Shown here piece by piece: positions 42,988-51,245 of a DNA stretch of 64,000 nucleotides. The stretch comes from Hymenobacter canadensis (GTDB lineage: Bacteria; Bacteroidota; Bacteroidia; Cytophagales; Hymenobacteraceae), in the NCBI RefSeq assembly GCF_027359925.1, contig NZ_CP114767.1, forward strand, positions 4,018,501 to 4,082,500. The letters run 5' to 3'. The translations under genes were made by a program, and so were the position numbers. The notes below the pieces were generated by a model. That model saw only the letters and a program-made list of their open reading frames with translations, had not been told where the DNA came from and did not search any database. Each line of letters begins with the position of its first letter. Position 1 is the stretch's first letter.

Positions 42988-43884
42988 GTGAATACCGACC
43001 CCAAACCGCACCGCGCCGGCTTCGTGAGCATCATCGGCAAGCCCAACGTGGGCAAGTCCACGCTCATGAACGCCCTGATGGGCGAACGGCTCAGCATCGT
43101 AACCAGCAAAGCCCAGACCACGCGTCACCGCATTCTGGGCATCCTCAATGGCGAGGATTTTCAGCTGGTGTACTCCGACACGCCCGGCATCATCCAGCCC
43201 AAATATGAGCTGCACAACGCCATGATGTCGTTTGTGTATTCGTCCTTGGAAGATGCCGACGTGATTCTGTTCGTGACGGATATCTACGAAAAGCACGACG
43301 AAGAGCCCGTGGTGGAGCGCCTGCGCAAGATGGTGGACACGCCCATTCTGCTGCTCGTCAACAAAATCGACCAGGCCGACCAGGCTGAGGTGGAAGCCAA
43401 GGTGGAGTACTGGCGCGAGCACCTGCCCAATGCGGCCCGCGTGCTGCCCATTTCGGCGCTGGAGAAGTTCGGGACCGGCGAGCTGCTGGATCTGGTGCTC
43501 GGCTACCTGCCCGTGCACCCGCCCTACTACCCCAAAGACGAGCTGACCGACAAGCCCGAACGGTTTTTCGCGGCCGAAATGATCCGCGAGAAAATCTTCA
43601 AGCTCTACAAAAAAGAGGTTCCATACAGCTGCGAGGTGGAAATCGAGGAGTTCAAGGAAGATGAAACCATCATCCGGATGCGCTCCGTGATTTACGTGGA
43701 GCGCGCCAGCCAAAAGGGTATCATCATCGGCCAGCAGGGCACGGCCCTCAAGAAAGTAGGCACCTGGGCCCGCGAGGAAATGGAGAAGTTCTTCCAGAAA
43801 AAAGTATTCCTCGAAATCTACGTCAAGGTCAACGAGAACTGGCGCACCGACCCGAAGGCACTGAGCCGCTTCGGCTACCAATAA
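42988..43884 (+). CDS. era: GTPase Era
   Basis: 298 aa from the GTG at 42988, chosen because the promoter box at 42957-42964 follows the earlier ATG and because Era homologues start shortly before HRAGFVSIIGKPNVGKST. GTPase: G1 GKPNVGKS, G3 DTPG, G4 NKID. A C-terminal KH domain (EVEIEEFKEDETIIRMRSVI, RASQKGIIIGQQGTALKKVG) binds the 3' end of 16S rRNA during 30S assembly. Confidence 0.95.
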   Translation: MNTDPKPHRAGFVSIIGKPNVGKSTLMNALMGERLSIVTSKAQTTRHRILGILNGEDFQLVYSDTPGIIQPKYELHNAMMSFVYSSLEDADVILFVTDIYEKHDEEPVVERLRKMVDTPILLLVNKIDQADQAEVEAKVEYWREHLPNAARVLPISALEKFGTGELLDLVLGYLPVHPPYYPKDELTDKPERFFAAEMIREKIFKLYKKEVPYSCEVEIEEFKEDETIIRMRSVIYVERASQKGIIIGQQGTALKKVGTWAREEMEKFFQKKVFLEIYVKVNENWRTDPKALSRFGYQ

Positions 43885-43893
43885 CGACAACAG

Positions 43894-44038
43894 AACGTCA
43901 TGCAGAGCCGCAGGCGAAGCATCTCGCTAGTGTGCCAACTAAGAGAGATTTCCACACTAGCGAGATTCCTCGCTCCGCTCGGAATGACGTTCTTCTACCC
44001 AACGTCAGTATGCGAGATTCATCGCTCGGAATGACGTT
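43894..44038. repeat. mosaic inverted repeat plus a partial third copy (family A variant)
   Basis: The left arm GAACGTCATGCAGAGCCGCA (about 43894-43935) mirrors a right arm ending GGAATGACGTTC (about 43952-43992). The ends match perfectly (GAACGTCAT, ATCTCGCTAGTGTG) but the middle segments differ: GCAGAGCCGCAGGCGAAGC against the complement of ATTCCTCGCTCCGCTC. A third piece, ATGCGAGATTCATCGCTCGG, ends at about 44038. The arrangement looks like two repeat variants recombined. It separates era and der. Confidence 0.75.
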
Positions 44039-44119
44039 CCAATACTTCCGACCTCACATTCACTTAACTACTCCGGGCACTGCCGAAACTGGTCGGGCCG
44101 GCGGCTGGAGTCAGACAAC

Positions 44120-45442
44120 ATGAAAAATACCATTGCCATTGTGGGCCGCCCGAACGTGGGCAAATCCACTCTTTTCAACCGCCTCGTCGGCCAGCGCAAG
44201 GCCATCATGGATGACGAAAGTGGCGTTACGCGTGACCGGCACTACGGCTACGGCGACTGGGTGGGCAAGTACTACACCGTGATTGACACGGGTGGCTACG
44301 TGCACAACTCCGACGATATCTTCGAAGGCGAAATCAACAAGCAGGTGAAGCTGGCTATTGATGAGGCCGACGTGGTGCTGTTCATGGTGGATGCCATGGC
44401 CGGCGTGCACAGCCTCGACGAGGAGTTTGCCAACGTGCTGCGCCGCTATCAGGGCAAAAAGCCTATCTATATCGTCGCCAATAAGGCCGATACCAACTCC
44501 CGCATCCACTCCTCCGGCGAATTCTACGCGCTGGGCGTTGGCGACGGCGAAATCTACCCGATTTCATCGGCCAGCGGCTCCGGCACCGGCGATTTGCTGG
44601 ATGCCGTTATCAGCCACTTCGAGGAAGAAGGCGTGGAAGAGCCCGACCTTGGCATTCCGAAAATTGCCGTGGTGGGCCGCCCCAACGTGGGCAAGTCCAG
44701 CTTCGTGAACCTGCTGCTCGGCACCGAGCGCAGCATCGTCACGGACATTGCCGGCACTACCCGCGACTCCATCCAGGCGCGCTACAACGCTTTCGGCCAC
44801 GAGTTCATGCTGGTGGATACCGCCGGCCTGCGCCGCAAAACCAAGGTGCACGAAGACGTGGAGTTCTACTCCGTGCTGCGCTCCATCCGGGCGCTGGAAG
44901 AAGCCGATATCTGCGTGGTGATGCTCGACGCCACCCGCGGCATCGAAGCCCAAGACGTGAACATCATCGGCCTGGCCGACAAGAACCGCAAGGGTATCGT
45001 GATTCTGGTGAACAAGTGGGACCTGATCGAGAACAAGGAAACCAACACGGCCAAGGAGTTCGAGCAGAAGATCTACGAGAAGATTGCCCCGATTTCCTAC
45101 CCGCCCATCATCTTCACGTCGGTGCTCACCAAGCAGCGCGTGCACAAGGCCATCGAAACGGCCATTGAGGTGTATGGCAACAAGCGCCGCAAGATTCCGA
45201 CTTCCGAGCTGAACGAAACCATGCTCAAGGAAATCGAGAAGTACCCGCCGCCCATCCAGAAGGGCAAAACGGTACGCATCAAGTACGTTACGCAGCTCCC
45301 GACCCACAACCCGGTATTCGCGTTCTTCTGCAACCTGCCGCAGTACGTGAAGGAGAGCTACACCCGCTACCTCGAAAACCGCATGCGCGAGCATTTCGAC
45401 TTCAAGGGGGTGCCGATCGGTATCGTATTCCGCAAAAAGTAG
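44120..45442 (+). CDS. der: ribosome biogenesis GTPase Der (EngA)
   Basis: 440 aa. Two successive GTPase domains: GRPNVGKSTLFNRL with DTGG and NKAD, then GRPNVGKSSFVNLL with DTAGLRRK and NKWD. A KH-like C-terminal domain closes (IKYVTQLPTHNPVFAFFCN). Der acts in 50S subunit assembly. Confidence 0.96.
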   Translation: MKNTIAIVGRPNVGKSTLFNRLVGQRKAIMDDESGVTRDRHYGYGDWVGKYYTVIDTGGYVHNSDDIFEGEINKQVKLAIDEADVVLFMVDAMAGVHSLDEEFANVLRRYQGKKPIYIVANKADTNSRIHSSGEFYALGVGDGEIYPISSASGSGTGDLLDAVISHFEEEGVEEPDLGIPKIAVVGRPNVGKSSFVNLLLGTERSIVTDIAGTTRDSIQARYNAFGHEFMLVDTAGLRRKTKVHEDVEFYSVLRSIRALEEADICVVMLDATRGIEAQDVNIIGLADKNRKGIVILVNKWDLIENKETNTAKEFEQKIYEKIAPISYPPIIFTSVLTKQRVHKAIETAIEVYGNKRRKIPTSELNETMLKEIEKYPPPIQKGKTVRIKYVTQLPTHNPVFAFFCNLPQYVKESYTRYLENRMREHFDFKGVPIGIVFRKK

Positions 45443-45455
45443 CAAGTGGCCGAGG

Positions 45456-45477
45456 GCTGAAAAAAATATTTTTCAGC
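45456..45477. terminator. A/T-rich palindrome after der
   Basis: GCTGAAAAA mirrors TTTTTCAGC around a short A/T centre. It lies 13 nt after the der stop and probably ends that transcript. It could also be a protein-binding site for the lipoprotein promoter. Confidence 0.5.
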
Positions 45478-45593
45478 GTCCGGGTTACCTTCTGCCAAGC
45501 CGGGTATAAAGACCCGAAACCAGCCGGTAGCCTTCGGGCACCGGCGGAGTTTCATCCAAAAAGACTTTCCAAAATCCCTCAACAACCCTCATC

Positions 45594-45863
45594 ATGAAAA
45601 AAGTACTGTTCCTCGCTCTGGCTGCCGCTTCGTTCACCTTCTCTTCTTGCGACAGCCAGAAAGAAAACAACATGGAGCAAACTGCTGACAACGTAGAAGC
45701 TGCTGGCGAAGACAAGGCTGATGCCATGGAAGCTGCTGGCAACGAAGCTGGTGCTGACTCGGTAGAAAATGCTACCGAAGCTAAGGCTGACGCTATGGAA
45801 GATGCTGCTGACGCTCTGCCAAGCCAGGCTACTCCAGCTCCTGCTACCGTTCCTGCCCAGTAA
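45594..45863 (+). CDS. small Ala/Glu-rich lipoprotein
   Basis: 89 aa. Signal peptide with lipobox FSSC (Cys19). The mature 70 residues are low complexity, with repeated ADAMEAAG/ADAMEDAAD units and a strong negative charge. Helical periodicity suggests a short amphipathic helix of the Lpp or LEA-like kind. GCT codons dominate, unlike neighbours, which fits high expression. It has its own terminator. Function is unknown. Confidence 0.75.
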   Translation: MKKVLFLALAAASFTFSSCDSQKENNMEQTADNVEAAGEDKADAMEAAGNEAGADSVENATEAKADAMEDAADALPSQATPAPATVPAQ

Positions 45864-45885
45864 TTACGGCAGCGTCCTGGACGCA

Positions 45886-45923
45886 AAAAAAGAGGCTCTC
45901 CGCACGCGGAGAGCCTCTTTTTT
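45886..45923 (+). terminator. terminator of the small lipoprotein gene
   Basis: An 18-bp stem (45886-45903 with 45906-45923) ends in T6. A/T runs on both flanks let it serve the minus-strand gene too. Confidence 0.9.
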
Positions 45924-45971
45924 CGTTTGTACCCGTACCGCGAAACGGACTTTCGCGGTACGTGGGGACGG

Positions 45972-46538
45972 CTACCCCAGCCGGCGCTGCAGCAGGCTGT
46001 CCACGAGCTCAAACAGCCGCCGGGGCTCGTAGGTGCGCCAGGGCAGCTCGTCGAGCTGGCCGCCGAAATTCACGTAGCTGTCGAGGTTGTACTGGCGCAT
46101 TTCGCGCACCACGTGCTCCTGGAAGTTCACGCCCGCAATCCAGCCGTCCTCCACGTCTTCAAACCACTCTTCGTAGTAGTCGTCTTCGGAGCCATGGAAG
46201 TTGAACACGTTTTCGCCGATGAGGATGAATTTGCGGATGCCCTCGTGCGTCATCAAGTCAATGATGTTGCGCTTGAGGTGCATGATGTCGTTTTCGATGG
46301 CGTCGTTCCACTCGCCGATCAACTCGATGATGCCGATGCCTTCGTCGTAATCCACGAACAGGATTTTGAGAAACAGCGTCTCGGAGTCCAGACTGTCCCA
46401 CTGCGGATGGATGTAGTAGCCGTAGATGGTGTTGACGTAGCTGTCGAGGCTGTTTTCGGCTTCGTAGAGCGGGGAGCGGGGGTCTTCGGAGGCGGAATAC
46501 TGATCCAGCCAGGCGTAGTGCGGCTCAAGGGTGTGCAT
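45972..46538 (-). CDS. conserved-looking acidic cytosolic protein, unknown function
   Basis: 188 aa from the ATG at 46538; the frame upstream is repeat sequence. There is no signal or helix of membrane type. It is acidic with many aromatic residues: LDSYVNTIYGYYIHPQWDS, FVDYDEGIGIIELIGEW and a HGSEDDYYEEWFEDVEDG cluster. I recognise no family. It is the next gene after murQ on the same strand, separated by a family B inverted repeat. Confidence 0.6.
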   Translation of the reverse strand: MHTLEPHYAWLDQYSASEDPRSPLYEAENSLDSYVNTIYGYYIHPQWDSLDSETLFLKILFVDYDEGIGIIELIGEWNDAIENDIMHLKRNIIDLMTHEGIRKFILIGENVFNFHGSEDDYYEEWFEDVEDGWIAGVNFQEHVVREMRQYNLDSYVNFGGQLDELPWRTYEPRRLFELVDSLLQRRLG

Positions 46539-46550
46539 AGAAAGGGAAGT

Positions 46551-46690
46551 GTAGCACAGGCTTTTGCCTGTGCCGGGCCTGGTAAATCCCCGCAGGGTGT
46601 CTGCTGTACTAACTGTGCCCAAACGCGCAGGGTTTCCGGCAGCATCACAAAATACCCCCAGCCGACGGCACAGGCTGAAGCCCATGCTAC
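46551..46690. repeat. long intergenic inverted repeat (family B, copy 2)
   Basis: The arms 46551-46574 and 46667-46690 mirror each other with 4 differences in 24 and match the copy at 11198-11304. The 92-bp centre is unrelated to the centre of that copy. It fills the gap from murQ to the next minus-strand gene. Confidence 0.85.
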
Positions 46691-46696
46691 AAATAG

Positions 46697-47497
46697 CTAC
46701 GCCCGCGCCGCCAGTGCTGCCCGCACGGAGCCGTGCCGCTGCAGCAGCTCCGCCGCTTCCGGCTGGCCGATGCTCAGCTCATCCATCAGCATCTTCTCGC
46801 CCCGGTCGACCAGCTTGGCGTTGCTGAGCTGCATGTCCACCATCTTGTTGCCTTTCACCCGTCCCAAACGAATAAAGGTGGCCGTCGTGAGCATGTTGAG
46901 GGCCAGCTTCTGCCCAGTGCCGGCCTTCAGGCGCGTGCTGCCCGTCACGAACTCCGGGCCCGTTACCACTTCCACCGGAAACTCGGCCACGGCCGCTACT
47001 TGGGAGCTGGCATTGCACACGATGCAGCCCGTGGCCAGCCCGTGCTGTCGGGCCTGCTCCAGCCCGCCAATGACGTATGGCGTGCGCCCAGAGGCGGCAA
47101 TTCCTACCACAATGTCCTTGTCGTTGATGTCGAACGCCTGCAGATCCAGCCACGCCTGCTGCGCGTCGTCCTCGGCGTTTTCCACGGCTTTGCGGATGGC
47201 CGTGTCACCGCCCGCAATGATGCCTACTACCAGCCCGTGGGGCACGCCAAAGGTGGGCGGACACTCCGAGGCATCCAGCACGCCCAGCCGCCCGCTAGTG
47301 CCCGCCCCGATATAGAACAGCCGCCCGCCCGCGCCCAGCCGGGCCACCGTCGCTTCTACCAGGGCCTCCAGCTGCGGCAGCGCCTTCGCCACGGCCTGCG
47401 GCACCGTCTGGTCGACGCTGTTCATGCCTGCCAGCAGCTCGTGCGTGGAAAGGGTTTCCAGATGGTTGAAGAGCGAAGGGCTTTCGGTGGTGCTCAT
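46697..47497 (-). CDS. murQ: N-acetylmuramic acid 6-phosphate etherase
   Basis: 266 aa, slightly shorter than the E. coli enzyme. MurQ splits D-lactate from MurNAc-6-phosphate during cell-wall recycling. The SIS domain shows FYIGAGTSGRLGVLDASECPPTFG, IAASGRTPYVIGGL, EVVTGPEFVTGSTRLKAGT and the late GLPEAELLQRHG-like QPEAAELLQRHGSVRAAL. The recycling partners anmK or murP are not in the window. Confidence 0.95.
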   Translation of the reverse strand: MSTTESPSLFNHLETLSTHELLAGMNSVDQTVPQAVAKALPQLEALVEATVARLGAGGRLFYIGAGTSGRLGVLDASECPPTFGVPHGLVVGIIAGGDTAIRKAVENAEDDAQQAWLDLQAFDINDKDIVVGIAASGRTPYVIGGLEQARQHGLATGCIVCNASSQVAAVAEFPVEVVTGPEFVTGSTRLKAGTGQKLALNMLTTATFIRLGRVKGNKMVDMQLSNAKLVDRGEKMLMDELSIGQPEAAELLQRHGSVRAALAARA

Positions 47498-47503
47498 AAA
47501 TTA

Positions 47504-47615
47504 GGTGATGAGGTAATGGGGGTGATGAAGTAATGGGAGATGAGGTGGTGGGGTGATGTGGTGACGAAGCTGCCTTGATGGCGCAACTACCTCATCATTC
47601 TATCACTTCATCACC
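47504..47615. repeat. low-complexity inverted repeat (family E)
   Basis: GGTGATGAAGTAATGGGAGA continuing to 47546 mirrors ACCTCATCATTCTATCACTT continuing to 47615 with a few mismatches. The left side (47504-47562) is a series of short G/T/A-rich 'gatgaggt' and 'gatgaagt' units. It fills the gap between murQ and the cytochrome b5-like gene. Confidence 0.7.
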
Positions 47616-47618
47616 AAG

Positions 47619-47888
47619 TCACACCAGCTGCCCGATAACGGAGAATTTGTCGAATACGTTGGGCGTATGGGGCGCGTCGCGGTCCAGCTCCTGCGTCAGG
47701 TCCTGCCCGGCCCAGTGCTCGTAGTGGTTGCCGCGCTTCCAGAGGCGGGAGCGGGTAACGTCGTAAATAAGCCCTCGGTAAGCCACCCAGATTTCGTCCC
47801 GGTCCTGCCCGTTGCGCAACGCCAGCTGGCTCTTAGTGTACGTGGGGAGCGGCGCAGCTATCGGCGGATTGTCAGAGGTCAGGCTCAT
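47619..47888 (-). CDS. cytochrome b5-like heme/steroid-binding domain protein
   Basis: 89 aa. The pattern YTKSQLALRNGQD, IWVAYRGLIYDVTRSRLWKRG, NHYEHWAGQDLTQEL, APHTPNVFDKFSVIG matches the short bacterial cytochrome b5-like group. The usual first heme His (HPGG) is replaced; His near WAGQDL and a later His in DAPHTPN are candidate ligands. Heme or a steroid-like ligand may be bound, not shown. Confidence 0.82.
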   Translation of the reverse strand: MSLTSDNPPIAAPLPTYTKSQLALRNGQDRDEIWVAYRGLIYDVTRSRLWKRGNHYEHWAGQDLTQELDRDAPHTPNVFDKFSVIGQLV

Positions 47889-47944
47889 GTAAGAATCAAA
47901 TCAGGCATCCACTGCGGCGCTTCATCTACTGGCAGCTAAACCAG

Positions 47945-49093
47945 TTACCCCAGCAGCGCCTGCGTCAGAATCCAGCGGTTGGGCAGGTCGCCCTGGGCGG
48001 CGCGGAAGTAATCCTCGTAGCTGCAGGGCACAATGCGCTTGATGTCGCTGTCGGCCATGCTTTCCACCTCCAGCCACCACTTTTCGGTGTGGCGGCTCTT
48101 GTAGAATACCAGCTTGGCCGGCGTGCCGGGCAAGCCCACGGCGTAGCGCAAAAAGCGCCGGCTCTGGAAATCGGTTTCGCGCCGCCGGTGGTAGTAGCCT
48201 TCCACGAAGTACCACAGCATGGTGGCCAGGGTAGAAGCGGCCAGGCCGTGCAGGTCGTAGTCGGGGCGGTAGCCGTAGAGGCCGAAGGAGCTGAGCTGGT
48301 CGTTGTGGCCGGCGTACCAGGCCAGCTTGGCGGCTTCTTCGTTGGTGAGGCCGAACGGATTGGCCGGGTAGTAGCCGGGCGCATCATTCCAGCGCAGCGC
48401 GGCAATGTCAAAGCTCACGAAATCAGCTTGGCGCAGCAGCGGCTCGGCCTGCCGGATATCGTCGCGCACCTGGCCCACGCGCAGGGTTTCAAAGTGCAGC
48501 TTTTCCAGCGCCGCCAGTACATCGGGCGCCACCAGGTACTGCTGGTGGGCCAGCTGGGCGAAGTTGAACAGAAAGCTGGGCTCGTGCAGCAGCATGCGGC
48601 GCAGGTGGCTTTCCTCGGGAGCGGCGCAATCCTGCTCGGCCATGTCCACGCGTGCATCCACCATGGCAAAGCTCACGGGGCGGTCCAGGGTTTCGTAGGC
48701 CAGAAACTGGCCGTAATCGAGGTCGTGGGAGCCGCCCAGCAGAATCGGGACGGTGCCATGCTCCAGCAGCGCCGCAATGATTTCGCGCAGTCGCTGGTAG
48801 GTGTCTTCCAGGGTGAGGCCGGGCCGCAGATTACCCAGATCGGCGATGCGGGCCGGGCCGGTACCTTTCTGCAGCTGGTAAAAGCGCCGCCGCACTTCGT
48901 CGGCGCCCTGGGTGGCGGGGGCGCCCGCGGCGCTACCGCGCCATTCGTCTAGGCCAATCAGCGCAAGGTCGGCGGCCCGCCAGTCCGGGAACGTATCCAG
49001 GAAGGGCGTGGCATACGCGGCGAGAACAGTAGCGCTGGCCGAAGAGGTAATAAGCTCTTCGCGGAGCGGATCAAAAAAGATGGCCAGATTCAT
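47945..49093 (-). CDS. arginase/formimidoylglutamase-fold protein with incomplete metal site
   Basis: 382 aa. The ureohydrolase fold is clear: LIGLDEWRGSAAGAPA, then GGSHDLDYG (His123), VDARVDM (Asp146, Arg148, Asp150) and VSFDIAALRWNDAP (Asp229, Ala231). In active arginases the latter two are DAHxD and SxDxDxxDP, so one His and one Asp ligand of the two-Mn site are lost. Enzyme activity is doubtful. Relatives with similar changes are annotated as formimidoylglutamase in Bacteroidota. A C-terminal ~80-residue region (ESMADSDIKRIVPCSYEDYF) is extra to the fold. Confidence 0.8.
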   Translation of the reverse strand: MNLAIFFDPLREELITSSASATVLAAYATPFLDTFPDWRAADLALIGLDEWRGSAAGAPATQGADEVRRRFYQLQKGTGPARIADLGNLRPGLTLEDTYQRLREIIAALLEHGTVPILLGGSHDLDYGQFLAYETLDRPVSFAMVDARVDMAEQDCAAPEESHLRRMLLHEPSFLFNFAQLAHQQYLVAPDVLAALEKLHFETLRVGQVRDDIRQAEPLLRQADFVSFDIAALRWNDAPGYYPANPFGLTNEEAAKLAWYAGHNDQLSSFGLYGYRPDYDLHGLAASTLATMLWYFVEGYYHRRRETDFQSRRFLRYAVGLPGTPAKLVFYKSRHTEKWWLEVESMADSDIKRIVPCSYEDYFRAAQGDLPNRWILTQALLG

Positions 49094-49119
49094 CGGGCGC
49101 GGGAGGGTGCAGACTCGTA

Positions 49120-49127
49120 CAAAGCTA
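49120..49127 (-). promoter_or_regulatory. -7 element of the arginase-fold gene
   Basis: The minus strand reads TAGCTTTG, an exact TAnnTTTG box, 26 bp before the ATG at 49093. Confidence 0.45.
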
Positions 49128-49184
49128 CAGAAATAGCCGCCAAGGGCCTATCATCTGCGGCACAACGATGCACCGTGGTTAGGC

Positions 49185-49207
49185 AATAAGCGGAAAAAGT
49201 GCTTATT
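49185..49207. promoter_or_regulatory. short inverted repeat ahead of the acyl-CoA ligase gene
   Basis: AATAAGC (49185-49191) mirrors GCTTATT (49201-49207) around 9 bp. It lies about 100 bp before the ligase start and may be an operator. It differs from the MarR-type palindrome at 52177-52188. Confidence 0.35.
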
Positions 49208-49306
49208 TAAGCAGCATTTTCGGTATTCCCTGCCTAGCAGGGCCTGGCCGGGTGCTTTGTTGCCTCTCTCTCTATCGACCAACCCCACCAAGTGTCCGCT
49301 CTCCGC

Positions 49307-51106
49307 ATGGATATTCGCCGTACGTTCGATTTGCTGCCTCAGCTGCAGCAGAAGTATAACAAGCCCGACTGCTTCGCCCACAAGCTCAACGGCCAGTATA
49401 CCCCCATCAGCACCGATACCGTTATCGAGCAAGTCAACCTAGTGAGCCTGGGTTTACACAAGCTCGGCATCGGCAAAGACGACAAGGTGGCCATCATTTC
49501 GATGAACCGGCCGGAATGGCTGTTTGCCGACTTTGGCATCGCGCAGCTGGGTGCTACCAGCGTGCCCATGTACCCTAGCATCACGGTAGAAGACTACAAG
49601 TATATCTTCACGGATGCCGGCGTAAAGGCCATTTTCGTGTCGGATCAGAAGCTGTACGACAAGGTAAAGGAAGCCACCCAGGGCCTGGATATTCCCGCCC
49701 AGAATGTCTTCACCTTCGATGAGGTAGCGGGCGCCCGCCATTTCAACGAGCTGCTGGAGCTGGGCAAGCAAGGCAACCCCGCCGACCTGGAGCCGCTCAA
49801 GGCCGCTGTGCAGCCGAATGACCTGCTGACGCTGATTTACACCTCCGGCACCACCGGCCAGCCCAAAGGCGTGATGCTGAGCCACAACAACATTCTCAGC
49901 AACTGCCGCAACGCCCAGCCTTTCGTGCCCGTCACGGAGAACGACAAGGCCCTGAGCTTCCTGCCGCTCTGCCACATCTTCGAGCGGATGGTGACGCACA
50001 TCTACCTATTCAACGGCGTGAGCATCTACTACGCCGAAAGCATGGAAAGCATTGCCGAAAACCTGCGCGAGGTGAAGCCTGAAATATTTACCACCGTGCC
50101 GCGCCTGCTGGAAAAGGTATATGATAAGATTGTAGCGAAAGGCCACGAGCAGACCGGTGTCAAGAAAAGCCTGTTCTTCTGGGCCCTCAACCTGGGCCTC
50201 AAGTACGACAATCAGAAGGATGGTGGCTTCCTATACAACACGCAGCTGGCACTGGCCAACAAGCTCATATTCAGCAAGTGGCGTGAGGCCTTGGGCGGCA
50301 ACCTGCGCTGCATCGTGAGTGGCGGCGGGGCGCTGCAGCCGCGCCTGGCCCGCGTGTTCTGGGCCGGCGGTATCCGGGTGATGGAAGGCTACGGCCTCAC
50401 CGAAACCTCCCCGGTAATTGCCGTGGGCGGCTACGAGCCCGAAAACAACATGATTGGCACCGTAGGTCCCATCATCGACAACACCCAGGTGAAGTTTGCC
50501 GCCGACGGCGAAATCCTCACCAAGTCGGAGTCGGTGATGCTGGGCTACTACAACAAGCCCGAACTGACGGCCAAGGAATTCGACGCCGACGGCTGGTTCC
50601 ACACCGGCGACATTGGGGAGCTGGTGGAAGGAAAGTTCCTGAAAATCACGGACCGCAAAAAGGAGATGTTCAAGACCTCGGGCGGCAAATACATTGCCCC
50701 GCAGGTGCTGGAAGGCAAGCTCAAGGAGTCGCCGCTGGTGGAGCAGGCCATGGTGGTCGGCGACGGCCAGAAGTTCGCCTCCGCCCTCGTCATTCCCGCC
50801 TTCGACGACCTGAAAGGCTGGTGCAAGCGCAACGGTGTGGACACCAACTGCCCCAACGAGGAGTTGGTGAAGAACGAGAAAGTGGTGAAGATGTACAACG
50901 AGCTGGTAGACAAGTACAACGGTAGTTTTGCGCAGTGGGAGCAGGTGAAGCGCATTGCGCTGCTGCCCGCCCTCTGGACCGTGGAAACCGGCGAGATGAC
51001 GCCTACCATGAAGGTGAAGCGCAAGGTCATTTCCGAAAACAACAAGAACCTGATCGAAGGCCTGTACCAGAACGCCGAGAAGCCCGCCGGCGCCGGCGGC
51101 CACTAG
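49307..51106 (+). CDS. long-chain fatty acid-CoA ligase (AMP-forming)
   Basis: 599 aa from the ATG at 49307 (a GTG at 49292 would add five residues). It activates fatty acids with ATP and CoA. Signature LIYTSGTTGQPKGVMLSH, GYGLTETSP, GWFHTGDIGEL, ITDRKKEMFKTSGGKYIAPQ and terminal MKVKRKVI lysine. It resembles the FadD15/ACSL-like branch that lacks the short-chain signature. It opens the beta-oxidation block. Confidence 0.92.
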   Translation: MDIRRTFDLLPQLQQKYNKPDCFAHKLNGQYTPISTDTVIEQVNLVSLGLHKLGIGKDDKVAIISMNRPEWLFADFGIAQLGATSVPMYPSITVEDYKYIFTDAGVKAIFVSDQKLYDKVKEATQGLDIPAQNVFTFDEVAGARHFNELLELGKQGNPADLEPLKAAVQPNDLLTLIYTSGTTGQPKGVMLSHNNILSNCRNAQPFVPVTENDKALSFLPLCHIFERMVTHIYLFNGVSIYYAESMESIAENLREVKPEIFTTVPRLLEKVYDKIVAKGHEQTGVKKSLFFWALNLGLKYDNQKDGGFLYNTQLALANKLIFSKWREALGGNLRCIVSGGGALQPRLARVFWAGGIRVMEGYGLTETSPVIAVGGYEPENNMIGTVGPIIDNTQVKFAADGEILTKSESVMLGYYNKPELTAKEFDADGWFHTGDIGELVEGKFLKITDRKKEMFKTSGGKYIAPQVLEGKLKESPLVEQAMVVGDGQKFASALVIPAFDDLKGWCKRNGVDTNCPNEELVKNEKVVKMYNELVDKYNGSFAQWEQVKRIALLPALWTVETGEMTPTMKVKRKVISENNKNLIEGLYQNAEKPAGAGGH

Positions 51107-51135
51107 GTCCGGCGGCCGCAACTGCCTGGCCCATA

Positions 51136-51170
51136 ACGGCCCGTCTACTGCTTTGCGGTGGGCGGGCCGT
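51136..51170 (+). terminator. terminator of the acyl-CoA ligase gene
   Basis: ACGGCCCG (51136-51143) pairs with CGGGCCGT (51163-51170) and a T-rich tail follows. The hairpin resembles the one at 52102-52134. Confidence 0.78.
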
Positions 51171-51208
51171 TTGTTTTGGTGGCAATTGGCACTGCGTTTG
51201 CGAAACGA

Positions 51209-51240
51209 TAAAATAGTTCCAACCCACAAAAACTATTTTA
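51209..51240 (+). promoter_or_regulatory. A/T-rich inverted repeat next to the 51246 start codon
   Basis: TAAAATAGTT (51209-51218) is the exact reverse complement of AACTATTTTA (51231-51240), around 12 bp. The right arm ends 5 nt before the ATG. In RNA it would hide the start region. Confidence 0.6.
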
Positions 51241-51245
51241 CTCCG

